Positions 53,901-64,000 of a DNA stretch of 64,000 nt are shown here, one piece after another. The notes beneath the pieces were generated by a model that saw only the letters and a program-made list of their open reading frames with translations, was not told the DNA's origin and ran no database searches. A program made the position numbers and the translations under genes. Each line of letters opens with the position of its first letter. Position 1 is the first letter of the stretch. The DNA is from Ciona savignyi (taxonomy: Eukaryota > Chordata > Ascidiacea > Phlebobranchia > Cionidae), in assembly GCA_000149265.1 (NCBI GenBank), contig CH003098.1:515284-579283 (forward strand), written 5' to 3'.

Positions 53901-56900
53901 ACGATTAGCACAATCCCCAATACATTCGCCCGATACCCGACACCGGTAACAGAGACGTATACTTATAACGTAAACGCAAAAACTACAATAATAGCTCATT
54001 TACAGAATGTCAAACATTACGTATATTCATTTTGTATTTTACAAACTCCCGTCTAAGGCTCGTGATGCAAACCACGTTTATATAAATATGGAAATGTCTC
54101 GCCACAACCTCCAGTCGCCATTTATGTTTAATAATTTATTTAAAACGTTTAAAATGCGAGGTCTTTATTAATTGTCCGGGCTGCAAGCATTGCTAGGGGT
54201 GACGTTTGCCTGACTCAAAGCGAATATATTGTTGTGGGAAGAAATGTGGCTGTTCGCGGTTTTCGCTGGAGTATTTCTCTGCCGCTAAAAACAAAAAAGC
54301 AAAGCTGCAATAAAAGAAACGGCAAAGTCAAAAGCCTCCAGCTCTGGATTCAAGTTCCGTTACCAGGTGACGGAAACACAACAATCGAAAAGCGCCTCGC
54401 ATTGTCCGAAGGCACTTCCAAAAAAACGCGCCCTGTGGTTCCGCCATTTTTATTTTAATTGAGCTTTTCGCAGCGCTGAATTTTCGCAACTCAAAAAACT
54501 AAACGTCCGTTTTTTTAAAGGTTATGCCGGGTAAAAGGGCACAAAACAGATAATAAAAAAACGCAATATATAAACTTTGTACATCCAAAAATGTTAAGCA
54601 ATGTAATATCTGCAGTAAAATCGCATTCTATTTTAGAAGATATATAAAATTTTAGAGAAGAAAAAAAGAAAAGAAAAAATTGTACAGTTTTATAAAAGTA
54701 AAAGAAATTCGATTTAGCGTTAGGGCTGAAGTTGTCGTTAGGGTAAGGTCTGAAGTTAAAACTAGAGTTGGCGTATAAGGGTTAGAATTAGTTTACCCAC
54801 TCTTACCAAGTAGTTTTCCTCCTACCCTTTTTCCTTCTTTTAGTCTTTTGCAAATAAACACATTTGACCATTGGGACGTTTTGGTGAATACAAAACTATG
54901 TTTGAAGTAAAGCCACAATTAACCAATGAAGTAAACGAATCCAGTACCAGTTACAAAGGAACCGTGTGGTATTGGGGAAATAAATATCTTTTAAAGAAAA
55001 GTTAATTGTAAGATGCGAAATTCCTGCAACTATCGGTTTCCTACAGCGATGGCTCATTAATAGCTTAGTTACGTTCGAATTTCACTATACTTATACGTAA
55101 GCCGTACCCCACAATTTACACAGTTTAGCCTGTTAAAACCAAGAGTTTAAACCAATGCATATATACTACCCTTTACGAACTGTATAAATTAAAGACGCCA
55201 TTGCAAACGAACAATAAACATATTGCTGAATACATGGGTGGCTTGCTTCGAGAGAATTGTGGTAGACTGTCATATTTGCGGTTTCAGTCCACTGCAGCAG
55301 GCTTAACCCGCAGTCCCTTTGATCAACGGCACACATTGGTTTCTGCAATGCAACTGCACATTTAATTCATCCCGCACAAAATGGCTTGCCCTTAATATTT
55401 ACAGTCATGATACAGGGTGACGGTTTCATATTCGTTATTCAAATTTGTTAGTGATCTAATGGACGGTTTGATTAATACAGTATATTTTCTGAAGGCAGAA
55501 ACAAACTTAGACGATTTATATACAAGTTAAATATTAAATTAATGTAAAAAGAAGTCAACGACAAGAAGTTCAAAACAAAAGTATATTTCCTTTGCTTAAA
55601 ACTAATGTTACATTAATTGTTTTTATCCACGACTTTTTTAACTTATAAAACTTTAGATCGATATTTACAAAAGTTAACCGAGCCTTGGTCTACCTGTAGG
55701 TTTTCACTCGTACTGGTGCAATCAATCTTAAAGCGCCGCGGTCAAAGGTAAGAAAGTTAGAGAATGGAAGTGAAGGTATGTATAGATAGACTGTTCCCAG
55801 ACACACCACTTCCTAAGGCTTAGAAAAGTGACAGTCTACAAAATGCTTCGATCCCATAATTGTCCAAGATATTCTAATACCATATCGACCACGCGTTCCT
55901 ATGGGGCACTTCAAGGCGCAAAAACATCAATCTTTTGAGAAATCGGATCATAGCGGTTAGAACCGGTTTCGACCACCTTGAAGTTGCTGTTATGTCAGCT
56001 GGCAAAATCCCGAATTTTGTACGATGGTTTACCGACTCTCTCTGAGCACTTGAGCAAATTTGCAAACGAAACAATGGCTCCCGATTATTGCGGTAAATAT
56101 TCTGTGCAGATAACAGTAGATCTTCAAATTAAAAGTAAACGTTTCAGTTTATCAGCAGGGTAAATAATCCCTGACGCGCAACTTCTTTAAAAGGTTATTC
56201 TGACGTACACAGAACTTCACCTGTCACCCGATTTAAGCCCAGGTGCTCATCGCAGCGACCACTCAAGCTATCAGTTCACGGAAGCCAGCACTTATCGAGC
56301 GCATCAATCGACTCTTGCGACCCCGAGTTAAGACGAAAATGACGCCGACTACGAAACCGCCGTTTCCCGCCGAATACGAAAATAACTCCGATACAACCGG
56401 TAAAAAATTGTGAAAAAATCGCATTCAAACTAATTCAACTTATGATTCAAACACGTCTTTACGTTTTTTAAACAGGTCCAACGAAGAATTTTTATTTGGT
56501 TTAAATCAAGAATAAAATAGTGACAAAAACAAGAACTTTCACCAATATTGGTCCGTTTTACTTTTCATTTACAAAAAGCTCTAATTTCAGAATATAATAA
56601 CCTGCTTTTATAGAAATAGCACAACACATTCAACAAAATTCTATACTGTTTCCAAAAGTAAGTATCATATAAATAAATAAATTGACGCTCAATTTCAAAC
56701 CTGTCAACAGAACGACCGTTTTTTAGGGAAGACACGCGAAATATTATTTTCGGTGCCAAACGTGTCAATGTAACACGATGAGTTGGTGCGCTTGTTATAA
56801 TGCCATGTTTAAGGGTCGTGATCGCAAACTTATATCAGTTCGTATAGGGAGAACGAAGAAATACTTCGATTGAATTTATGAGTTAAAAATCGGAAAACTT

Positions 56901-58039
56901 GTTGCGGTGTACTTGTGTTATTATATACAAATTATAACCATGAAGACAACGAACAGCTCAGATAATCGCACTGATGGTAAACAAGTAGCTGGAACGTTTA
57001 CATTAACATTGTACTAGATATTCGGTTTATCTCTTATAAAGGGCTAATGCCTTATCTGATTAAATTTTGTTAAATTTTGTACTTATATATCATTTCTAGC
57101 AATTGTAAAAGTTATTCCAATAGTGTGATGGAGCGCCCGTGGGATAACCGTAAGCGCGCCACCGAGCGACGAATGCTCGGGATTTCCATTTTTGCTTTCC
57201 AAAATCCGTTGTCCTCGTCCTAATATCTCGCTACGCTCGGTCGCATCTACTGCCGCCTCGCGTTGACTGACGACTTGTTGCTGCGCTGTATGCTGACAAT
57301 TAGACAAACATGTAAGGGTTGTAAATTCCTGGCGTCCCTATACTTTCCGCAACGCGATTCACCTCGCCAGCACGCCCGGGCCACCTGTGCGAGGATACCT
57401 CGCTCGTCTCCGGTGACTTTTCTATTTGCTTTCTTCGATTTCTATTGATTTTTCTTCCGGCGCCGCAGCCTATCTCCGCGCGCCACTCTCCTGTATCTTC
57501 TATTCTCCCGCGCGGGCGAGAGACGATGTTCTGAGGTGAAAGCACCGCACGTGTGGATACTAGGCCAGCCCTGGTGCCGATTTGTTCTCGGGCGAGGCCT
57601 TTGTTTGAGCACACGCCACCCGTGTAACAGTGTCGCTTGTGACGACAAACTTACGACTGTGGGGAAACAAAGAACTTGAATTCCCCATTCACAAAAGACG
57701 GTGCTGTTCTGTCACGCACCTGAGCAAGATTTCGACTGTTTTTTTGCTGTGATCGACAGGTGGACTGGTAAGATGGAGCATGGTTAATAGTTACAAATCA
57801 GAAATCCTCAGTACGCCGCTATTTTTAGCCCATAACTCCCGGAATCAGTTTTCGTCTCGATTTGCCGCGAATCATCTGCGCAGCCTGACTTGTTTGTGTA
57901 CAGTCATCAAGCCAAAATCTGCTCGTGGTTATGACAAGCACGCAAAGACAGGTCGTGGAGCACGAAGCCACGTCGAACCGCATCTCTCGAATCCGGAAGA
58001 GCTCTTAAAATTACACCCGGAAACTGAAACCGTTTCTTC
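50904..58039. other. Upstream DNA of Lmx1, no recognised gene
   Basis: The part next to 50904 is the presumed Lmx1 promoter; a TATA-like ttataag occurs about 50 bases upstream of the ATG on the minus strand. Farther out, a plus-strand ATGGCGGAAAGC in a good start context at 51118 opens only a 28-codon frame. Many short open frames between 52 and 58 kb have no recognisable domain. I found no inverted-repeat element or SINE. Confidence 0.45.
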
Positions 58040-58049
58040 GTCACGTGAC
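58040..58049. promoter_or_regulatory. Palindromic E-box GTCACGTGAC
   Basis: A perfect 10-bp palindrome around CACGTG with the flanks preferred by USF, MITF/TFE and related bHLH-zip factors. Function is inferred from the motif only; chance occurrence is possible. Confidence 0.3.
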
Positions 58050-60584
58050 CACAAACATCGGCGCCTGTGAAGCTTGCTTTTATTTTCGAACGCCTCGGCA
58101 AAACTGGAAACATTTCTGGGGATCAAAGAGCTTCGCATTTTTCATCCCTTTCATACGTTCCCGACACCTGGTCACGAATCTCTATAGGCGGGCGTTAAAA
58201 CACGCGGCTGGGTTAATTTCACCGAGCGGCCGCAAAATTTGACGTGAATCGGCAGGGGTCGTGGCGAACATAGGACGTGGTCACGGTCGAGATCTCGTGT
58301 AAACACGCCCGTCAAAACACGAACGACACCTGTTACTGTCGAAGATCAACACGGACTGTATTTATTGTTTCATCGATTGTTTTATTCCGCGATTTCTCGA
58401 TCATGTATCGGATTTCGCCAAATAACGCGTTCATGATATATAAAAAACGAATCACGTTTTGAAGCGAAATGCTCAAAATTTCTAAAAATAAAAAGTCAAG
58501 CGGAAGCTGCGAAACTGGAAACACTTTATAACCTCCCCGTTTTAATAGACTTTGTACAAACAGTTAGCTCACAAGTATTAACATTTGACGTTACAAATGC
58601 CATTCGTTTCATAAAAACGGTAAAAATAATCAACTTATGTCATTCAACTACCTAATTGTTTTTAACTGGCCAAAGGTAAGTAATTCATTCGCAACAAAAT
58701 TTATATTAAATAACTGCTATCTTTATAACTTGTCTCTATCCTTTATGTATTTGGAAAGCAACGCCTTATAACTTGCAGAAACCAACCTACGTTAGCTGCT
58801 TTGTTCTGTCGAACACGAATATACAAGCTCACTTGGACATTTGGTTACATGTTTCGGATCAAAGGGCATGCGAAATTTCGTTCACTAGAGAACTGCTACA
58901 TTATTTCCCGGAAGGTGCAGCAATACACACAAGCACGACAGCGCCTATGCACGGATGTCATGCTTGCTTAGTGAAACTTTTGTGTTTTATGTGCGACGTT
59001 GGATTTTGTTACCGTATTTGGCGGTTGCAGTATCGCCTCGGTCGCTTTATCTACCGGGGATCGGAACGTTCTCAATGCTTTTCGGGATGAGCCGAGTTAT
59101 TTATAACTGCGACGAAACTACAGGTCGCTCCGGCTTAGGTCGTCGCTGTTGCAGCTAGTAGAACGATCTCAGCAAGCAAACAAAATCCCGAGGGACTAAG
59201 AGGGAGTCAACGCGCCGGAAAATCGTGACTGGGTTCGGCGGTCTGTCCTCGCGTGGCCACCCGAGGAATTCAGCTCAGATTTTATCGCGCTGGATGGTTA
59301 AATACACGCGCTCCACGCGATCGAGATTGAACACGAGATCGCACCGACGATAAGTCAGGTCGCCAAACTCCCGGATCCAGCAAAACCGCACACTGAGGAC
59401 TGAGCAGCAACTCTGTGCTATGCAACACTGTTATGCCATTTTGGTATTTTAATGCCTTGAGGCCACACCACAAGTATTAAGTCCATGTGCCAAAAAAATA
59501 TGGATTTCTACCAAAACAGGTCGCATCTGCAAAAACAAGAAGGCAATGTTCCAGGCCGAACAAGGTCTACATGAGTGCATTTAGCATCGACCGAGCGAGT
59601 GCTTTGGCGAACGACCGAAGAAGGCAAAGCCGACATCAACAAACTCTGATAACGTTTTGACCAGGTGTCGTGAAGCTTAGCTGCTTCTATGCTAATGCCA
59701 GTCGAACACACCACTATATGTACATTTTGAGGTTGTCGCGCAAATACACAAATTTTACTTCTCTCTACATATACAGTAGAGATGCCTCTATGTAAACATA
59801 AGTCGAGTTTCTCTACTTATCGCACTTGCAAGACACTAACATGTTTCTTGGCCACATCTCGCAACATGGTACAAGATGCGGTACTTAAACGCACGGCTCC
59901 AGTCCCAGTACCTAGTATAAACAAACCACACATGCTGGCACGTCTAAACAGATATATGGCAATCGTTATATATACTGTTCAGTTAATGTACCCTGCGGCA
60001 CTGCATATAAAATACAACCTCAAACATCTCTTCTCACTCCGCGCACAAAAGTATAAACGCTGAATAATATATATATTAACAGTCAGGAATAGGGTGAGAG
60101 CATTTTGTTCCGTGCCACCCGTGAGGATTTCTCCCCCGCGCATCTCACAAACCTATAATTTCTCGAGTCCTATTGAGTCGCCATGTCGAAACACGCCCGC
60201 TATCATCTGAACAGGTTCTTTACACCAGCAAAATATTACACTAGGTCTGAAAAATACGGTGTTAGGTCCGGCGATATTATCTTATTCCTAGAATTTGTTT
60301 AATGCTTGTTTATAGACCGCCAAGCCAAAACACGCCGGAGTCACACTTGTTATTTAAGATTCGAAACAATCGAATCACAACAGTGAGCTGTGAGCCGTGA
60401 CACAACAGATTTCTAAACCTGCAATTTAACACGAACATATAAAGGCACTTTCGACTCCAAAACGAAATAGCATGTGCGTAACTATGATCCCGTTATAAGT
60501 TTTGTATGCTACGATGACATCATTACAACTTTATACGAGGTTACAAAATCGTAAAATTGATATAGAGGAATGGTTTCATTTTAC
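58050..60584. other. No recognised gene
   Basis: Open frames here are short (up to 105 codons) and unrecognisable. No repeats with legible ends were seen. Confidence 0.45.
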
Positions 60585-60674
60585 CTTATAAGCCTGATGC
60601 ATCTTCAAAAAACAACTCCCCACCCAAGGTTTGACATTCAGACACTTAATATTCATCGACGTATTTGCAGCCAT
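60585..60674 (-). CDS. Possible first coding exon of an unidentified gene
   Basis: Thirty codons start at an ATG in a strong context (aaaATGGCTG) and end exactly at AAG followed by gtaaaa, a usable donor in phase 0. The predicted start is MAANTSMNIKCLNVKPW, which I do not recognise. Upstream on the minus strand lies promoter-like sequence: TGACGTCA at 60782-60789, TGACGTAA at 60766-60773 and caagatagcgg about 30 bases before the ATG, resembling the AAGATGGCGG element found at many animal start sites. No downstream exon was found between 52 and 60.5 kb, so this may be coincidence. Confidence 0.22.
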
Positions 60675-60789
60675 TTTAAGCTCAAAACCGCTATCTTGTT
60701 TGAAGTGAAAACATAAAATTTTGTGTTTCCTTTCCCGCGTGTTTGGTGCGCCAACTGCGTTCGCGTGACGTAAATTTTTACTGACGTCA

Positions 60790-62400
60790 TATACCGGGTA
60801 TACCTGACAAGCCTTCAAACAAGATTTGTCTATAACTTTCGATTTCCTAAACCTCCAGGCATATTTTTATATTTACCTGCAAACATCCTACGCACTTAAC
60901 CTTCACCAATTAATCACAGGGTGATACGTGGCCCCTGTATGACTTATAGAAGGCCATGTAGCAGTTCCAGCCTTAAATCATGATCAAAACACAATTTGAT
61001 ATCGACGCCTAAGACTTTCCAGGCACACGGCTAATGTTTCTCCTGTCGCCTTGAAATACGCGATGGAAAAACGCCTCAATGCGTGTATTATTACATCACA
61101 CGCGATCTCGTTACTTTTCGAGAATTCGCCATTGTCCCCGGCCCTCCCACCGGACAAAAGAGAACACGGTGAACTGCAGACGACGTTTGAACACGTGACC
61201 CCGCTTGGCCCCGTCACGTGGCGCGTGTTGTCCACAGATCAAGTGTCACCGGAACCCTGTGCACAGTGTGCCCACTTACACACTACGCTGACCGCTATTT
61301 TATAAAAGTGTTATTAAAGTCTTGAGTGATCGTGGGCGTTTGAAACCGGGGATTTATATCTTGAAATAAAAGTAAACAAATCGCGATTTTAAATTTTGGA
61401 AATGTCGTCTTCGAATAGCAACGTTTAAAATTCGAGGAAAACATAAATAGAAATATTATACACTTATGGAGGGACTAAATAGCCTTCCTACTTTAGTAAT
61501 TCTAATACAGGGCGGTCGTAATTGCCGATAGGCGCCTAATTTTGCGAGGAAATTAAACCCGTGATGGTATTTTTAAAGGTATATATTAAGGCAGATAAAC
61601 GGTGCACATTAGAGATAATTCTGATGTTGCTATCATACGTTGGCACGACCAAGGCACGCGTAACTAAGTTCTTATCGCATTTCTTAAATAATACGGCTGC
61701 GGTAGCCTCGCCGGAGGTTCGGTGACGACAACATGACGTCATAATTGAGAGTTAGCTCGACTTGCCGAACTAGTTCCTCGCCGCTTCGTGAATGCATGTT
61801 GATGGAATCAACGCCAACGAATAATTTATGCATTCCTGAACTAAAACTAAGATTAAACATTTTTTCTATAACTGTTACGTTTAAAAGTAGATGCTACGGC
61901 AATTATGCAGCTTAGTTTCTTAAATTTAGATTAACTTATCGTTTTTAATAGTGTATTTCTTCATACCTTCTCGAGCACAGAACCAGTAAGAAATATTTTC
62001 CCGACGTAAATACGTTGGAGATGAAAGGCTTAAAGATGCTTTGAGTGCGGTGCTCGAGTCGTCCCCGGCCGTGCTGGTAAATACAAACAACAAACAAAAA
62101 TACAGTCAGCTCCTTTCGTCTTCCATTATACTCGATGAGTGGCGTGAAGAAGCGACGAGAGACAACGATTATCATCGGACCGTGAAAGTGATTTTTCAAG
62201 TTGTGTCTTCAACGTAAACTTTCCCTCTTTTCTGTCGTTTCAAAGGATATCCATATTGTGTTTAGAATTGAACTCAAAATAACAACAACAGGATTAGTAA
62301 ATGAAGGGGACTGGTATTCAGTCTTTAAGAATAATGCCTATGTAGGTTATTATAGTAATTAATGTGTTCCGTTACTATAATTATTAAGCACAATACGCAT

Positions 62401-62402
<2 letters not shown>
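60790..62402. other. Non-coding-looking DNA with a paired E-box
   Basis: No gene is recognised. CACGTGAC at 61192-61199 and GTCACGTG at 61213-61220 form an inverted pair separated by 13 bases in an otherwise GC-rich patch. This may mark a regulatory element or promoter, but I could attach no transcript to it. Confidence 0.4.

Positions 62403-62454
<52 letters not shown>
62403..62454. repeat. (GT)26 microsatellite
   Basis: Twenty-six uninterrupted GT units, a typical length-variable simple repeat. Confidence 0.97.
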
Positions 62455-62458
<4 letters not shown>

Positions 62459-64000
62459 ATGAGCCTCTTATCCACGCATATTTTAAATAAGCTTAAAAAA
62501 ACTAAACAAATCATTATTTGAATTATTCCAAAACACATGTTTTACCAATGGATTACGGTTGGTTCTTTTGTTCTTTGTTAGTAGTATAAGTTAGCAGACC
62601 ATGTCTATATTTATTTGTATATTAATATAATTAGAGAAAATCTCACAAACTTTAATTAAATGAACTATTAAATGAATAATCATGGAATATCACTTTTCAT
62701 CAATAGATTACAACTGGGTCTGGGCCGTAAACCAACTTCCAAAGTTTAAGCGTGTCATGCGTCCCGGGCCGGAACTGCGTCCACATACCATGCAGGGATA
62801 ATCAGCAACGCCCCACGCCAAGTATTCAGTTAATTCGGGTTTCAGTTTTGTTATCATTCCCGCGCTCGCTTCCGTTGGAACACAGACCTGCCCTTTGCGA
62901 CCGCGCTCTCGACGGCACCTGCTGAACCTCGCGAGCCTAACGATTCTGTTTCGAATCCGAATCCGAAAACAAATCGTGTCCGGCGCGTTTCACGGTAGGT
63001 GGCGCGCGAAACAACATCAAGCGGCGACGCGCGAGGCTCGTCACGGCCCCGGTTTTGTTTGGTAAATTCGTAACAAAATCTCAGATATATGCAAACAAAA
63101 GTGTCTCGTGCCCGGCTGATCCACAATAAGAAACTGTAATCACAGCGCTAAATTAAAATCTGTCTTGCTACCGCATCTATATCCAACATCAGTACAAATA
63201 TAAGAACTCAAATCGGATATAAACATTATTTAATTTAAAGAAACCAAATACAGTAGCTTGTAACAAAGTTTATACCCAAGTTTACTACCAATATGCATCT
63301 CTGACTACATGGCCACAGCATTAAACATGTAATCATATTTATTTAACATTATTTTCTACAATTCCCGATCAGTATGTAACTGAATCTAAGCAAATACAAT
63401 TGCTGATTATATAAGCAGCCAAGGCACAGACAAAGGATTGTGGAGATTTTACGAGTTCTGAAGCTTCAGGTTTTACGAGATATGCTCTAAAATTGCGAAA
63501 TCATAAACGAGGATGAGCAACGTCATTGGCAGACATTCAGCGCTTTCGAACACTATCTCACCCACGCGGTAGTCTTGGTTCGCATCTGTTCAAAGCTCAA
63601 TTTCGCTTTCATAATTTTATGAACTAAATTTACGACCCCAAGGTCTTGAACACGGTCGCACTTTCAAAATGCGCTGTTTGGTACGCTCTATGGATCAATT
63701 GTTTTGCCAAGGACTTGTTTCGTGCCCATCAAATACGTTATAGGTCCGATTGTGGGTATATACACCTGTTGTAATGTTTAAGGTCACACGGCCACAGAGT
63801 TTTTTACCCTTTTACCTGCAGTATCAATCCTGTAATTCTTGGGTGGGTCGCTATGTAATGTTTATGTATCCGCTTATGTGTAAGCATGCAGTGAGCATGA
63901 AAAGAGATTGGTCTTTACTCTCGTAGTGTTAAACTGCAGTCCCGTCAGGTAGTAGTACTTGAAACCGGATGAGTGCGGACTAAATTTTTAAATTGAATAT
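62455..64000. other. Right end of window, no recognised gene
   Basis: A GC-rich patch at 62860-63060 carries a 90-codon Arg-rich frame on the minus strand that looks compositional rather than coding. A short ggtcacacggccacagag near 63782 recalls the second dispersed repeat family. Nothing else can be assigned. Confidence 0.45.

Overview
The window reads as nuclear DNA of a tunicate, most likely a Ciona species. The organism call is an inference. It rests on single-copy chordate-type genes (ANKDD1, stomatin, ZDHHC24, an Lmx1 LIM-homeobox gene) with mostly compact introns in AT-rich DNA, together with tRNA-derived SINEs and many short inverted-repeat transposon relics of the kind described from Ciona. 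Four genes are well supported, a fifth is seen only as one likely exon, and a sixth is a weak first-exon candidate. I see no rRNA, tRNA or CRISPR.

Layout. Positions 1-4.3 kb hold a short hAT-like element and otherwise nothing coding. At 4321-4473 (minus) is a Met/His-rich coding exon resembling the N-terminus of a CTR1-type copper transporter; I found no partner exons. At 5554-7389 (minus) is an uninterrupted ankyrin-repeat/death-domain gene (ANKDD1-like). From 8 to 12.6 kb there are decayed SINEs and a hAT-like MITE. At 12804-19894 (minus) an eight-exon stomatin gene carries an in-frame TAG at a normally conserved Tyr codon and a piggyBac-type MITE in its last intron. From 20 to 26.3 kb lies a repeat-rich spacer: a Harbinger-like element, an inverted array of 15-bp units, an element with ends reading gtgggtaaaatgggccc, SINEs and a hAT MITE with a perfect 8-bp target duplication. 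At 26552-29169 (plus) is a five-exon ZDHHC24 palmitoyltransferase gene. At 31409-50903 (minus) is a ten-exon Lmx1 gene with a 12.9-kb intron between its LIM domains. From 50.9 kb to the end is non-coding-looking DNA with E-box palindromes, a GT microsatellite and one possible promoter plus first exon near 60.6 kb.

The genes do not form a pathway: they are ordinary neighbours with membrane (stomatin, ZDHHC24, CTR-like), adaptor (ANKDD1) and transcription-factor (Lmx1) roles. The main points of interest are two reading-frame conflicts (the stomatin amber codon and the Lmx1 last-exon frame), a dense collection of small DNA transposons with legible ends, and the contrast between the repeat-rich left half and the nearly transposon-free DNA around Lmx1. 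I did not find a convincing new multi-gene system.
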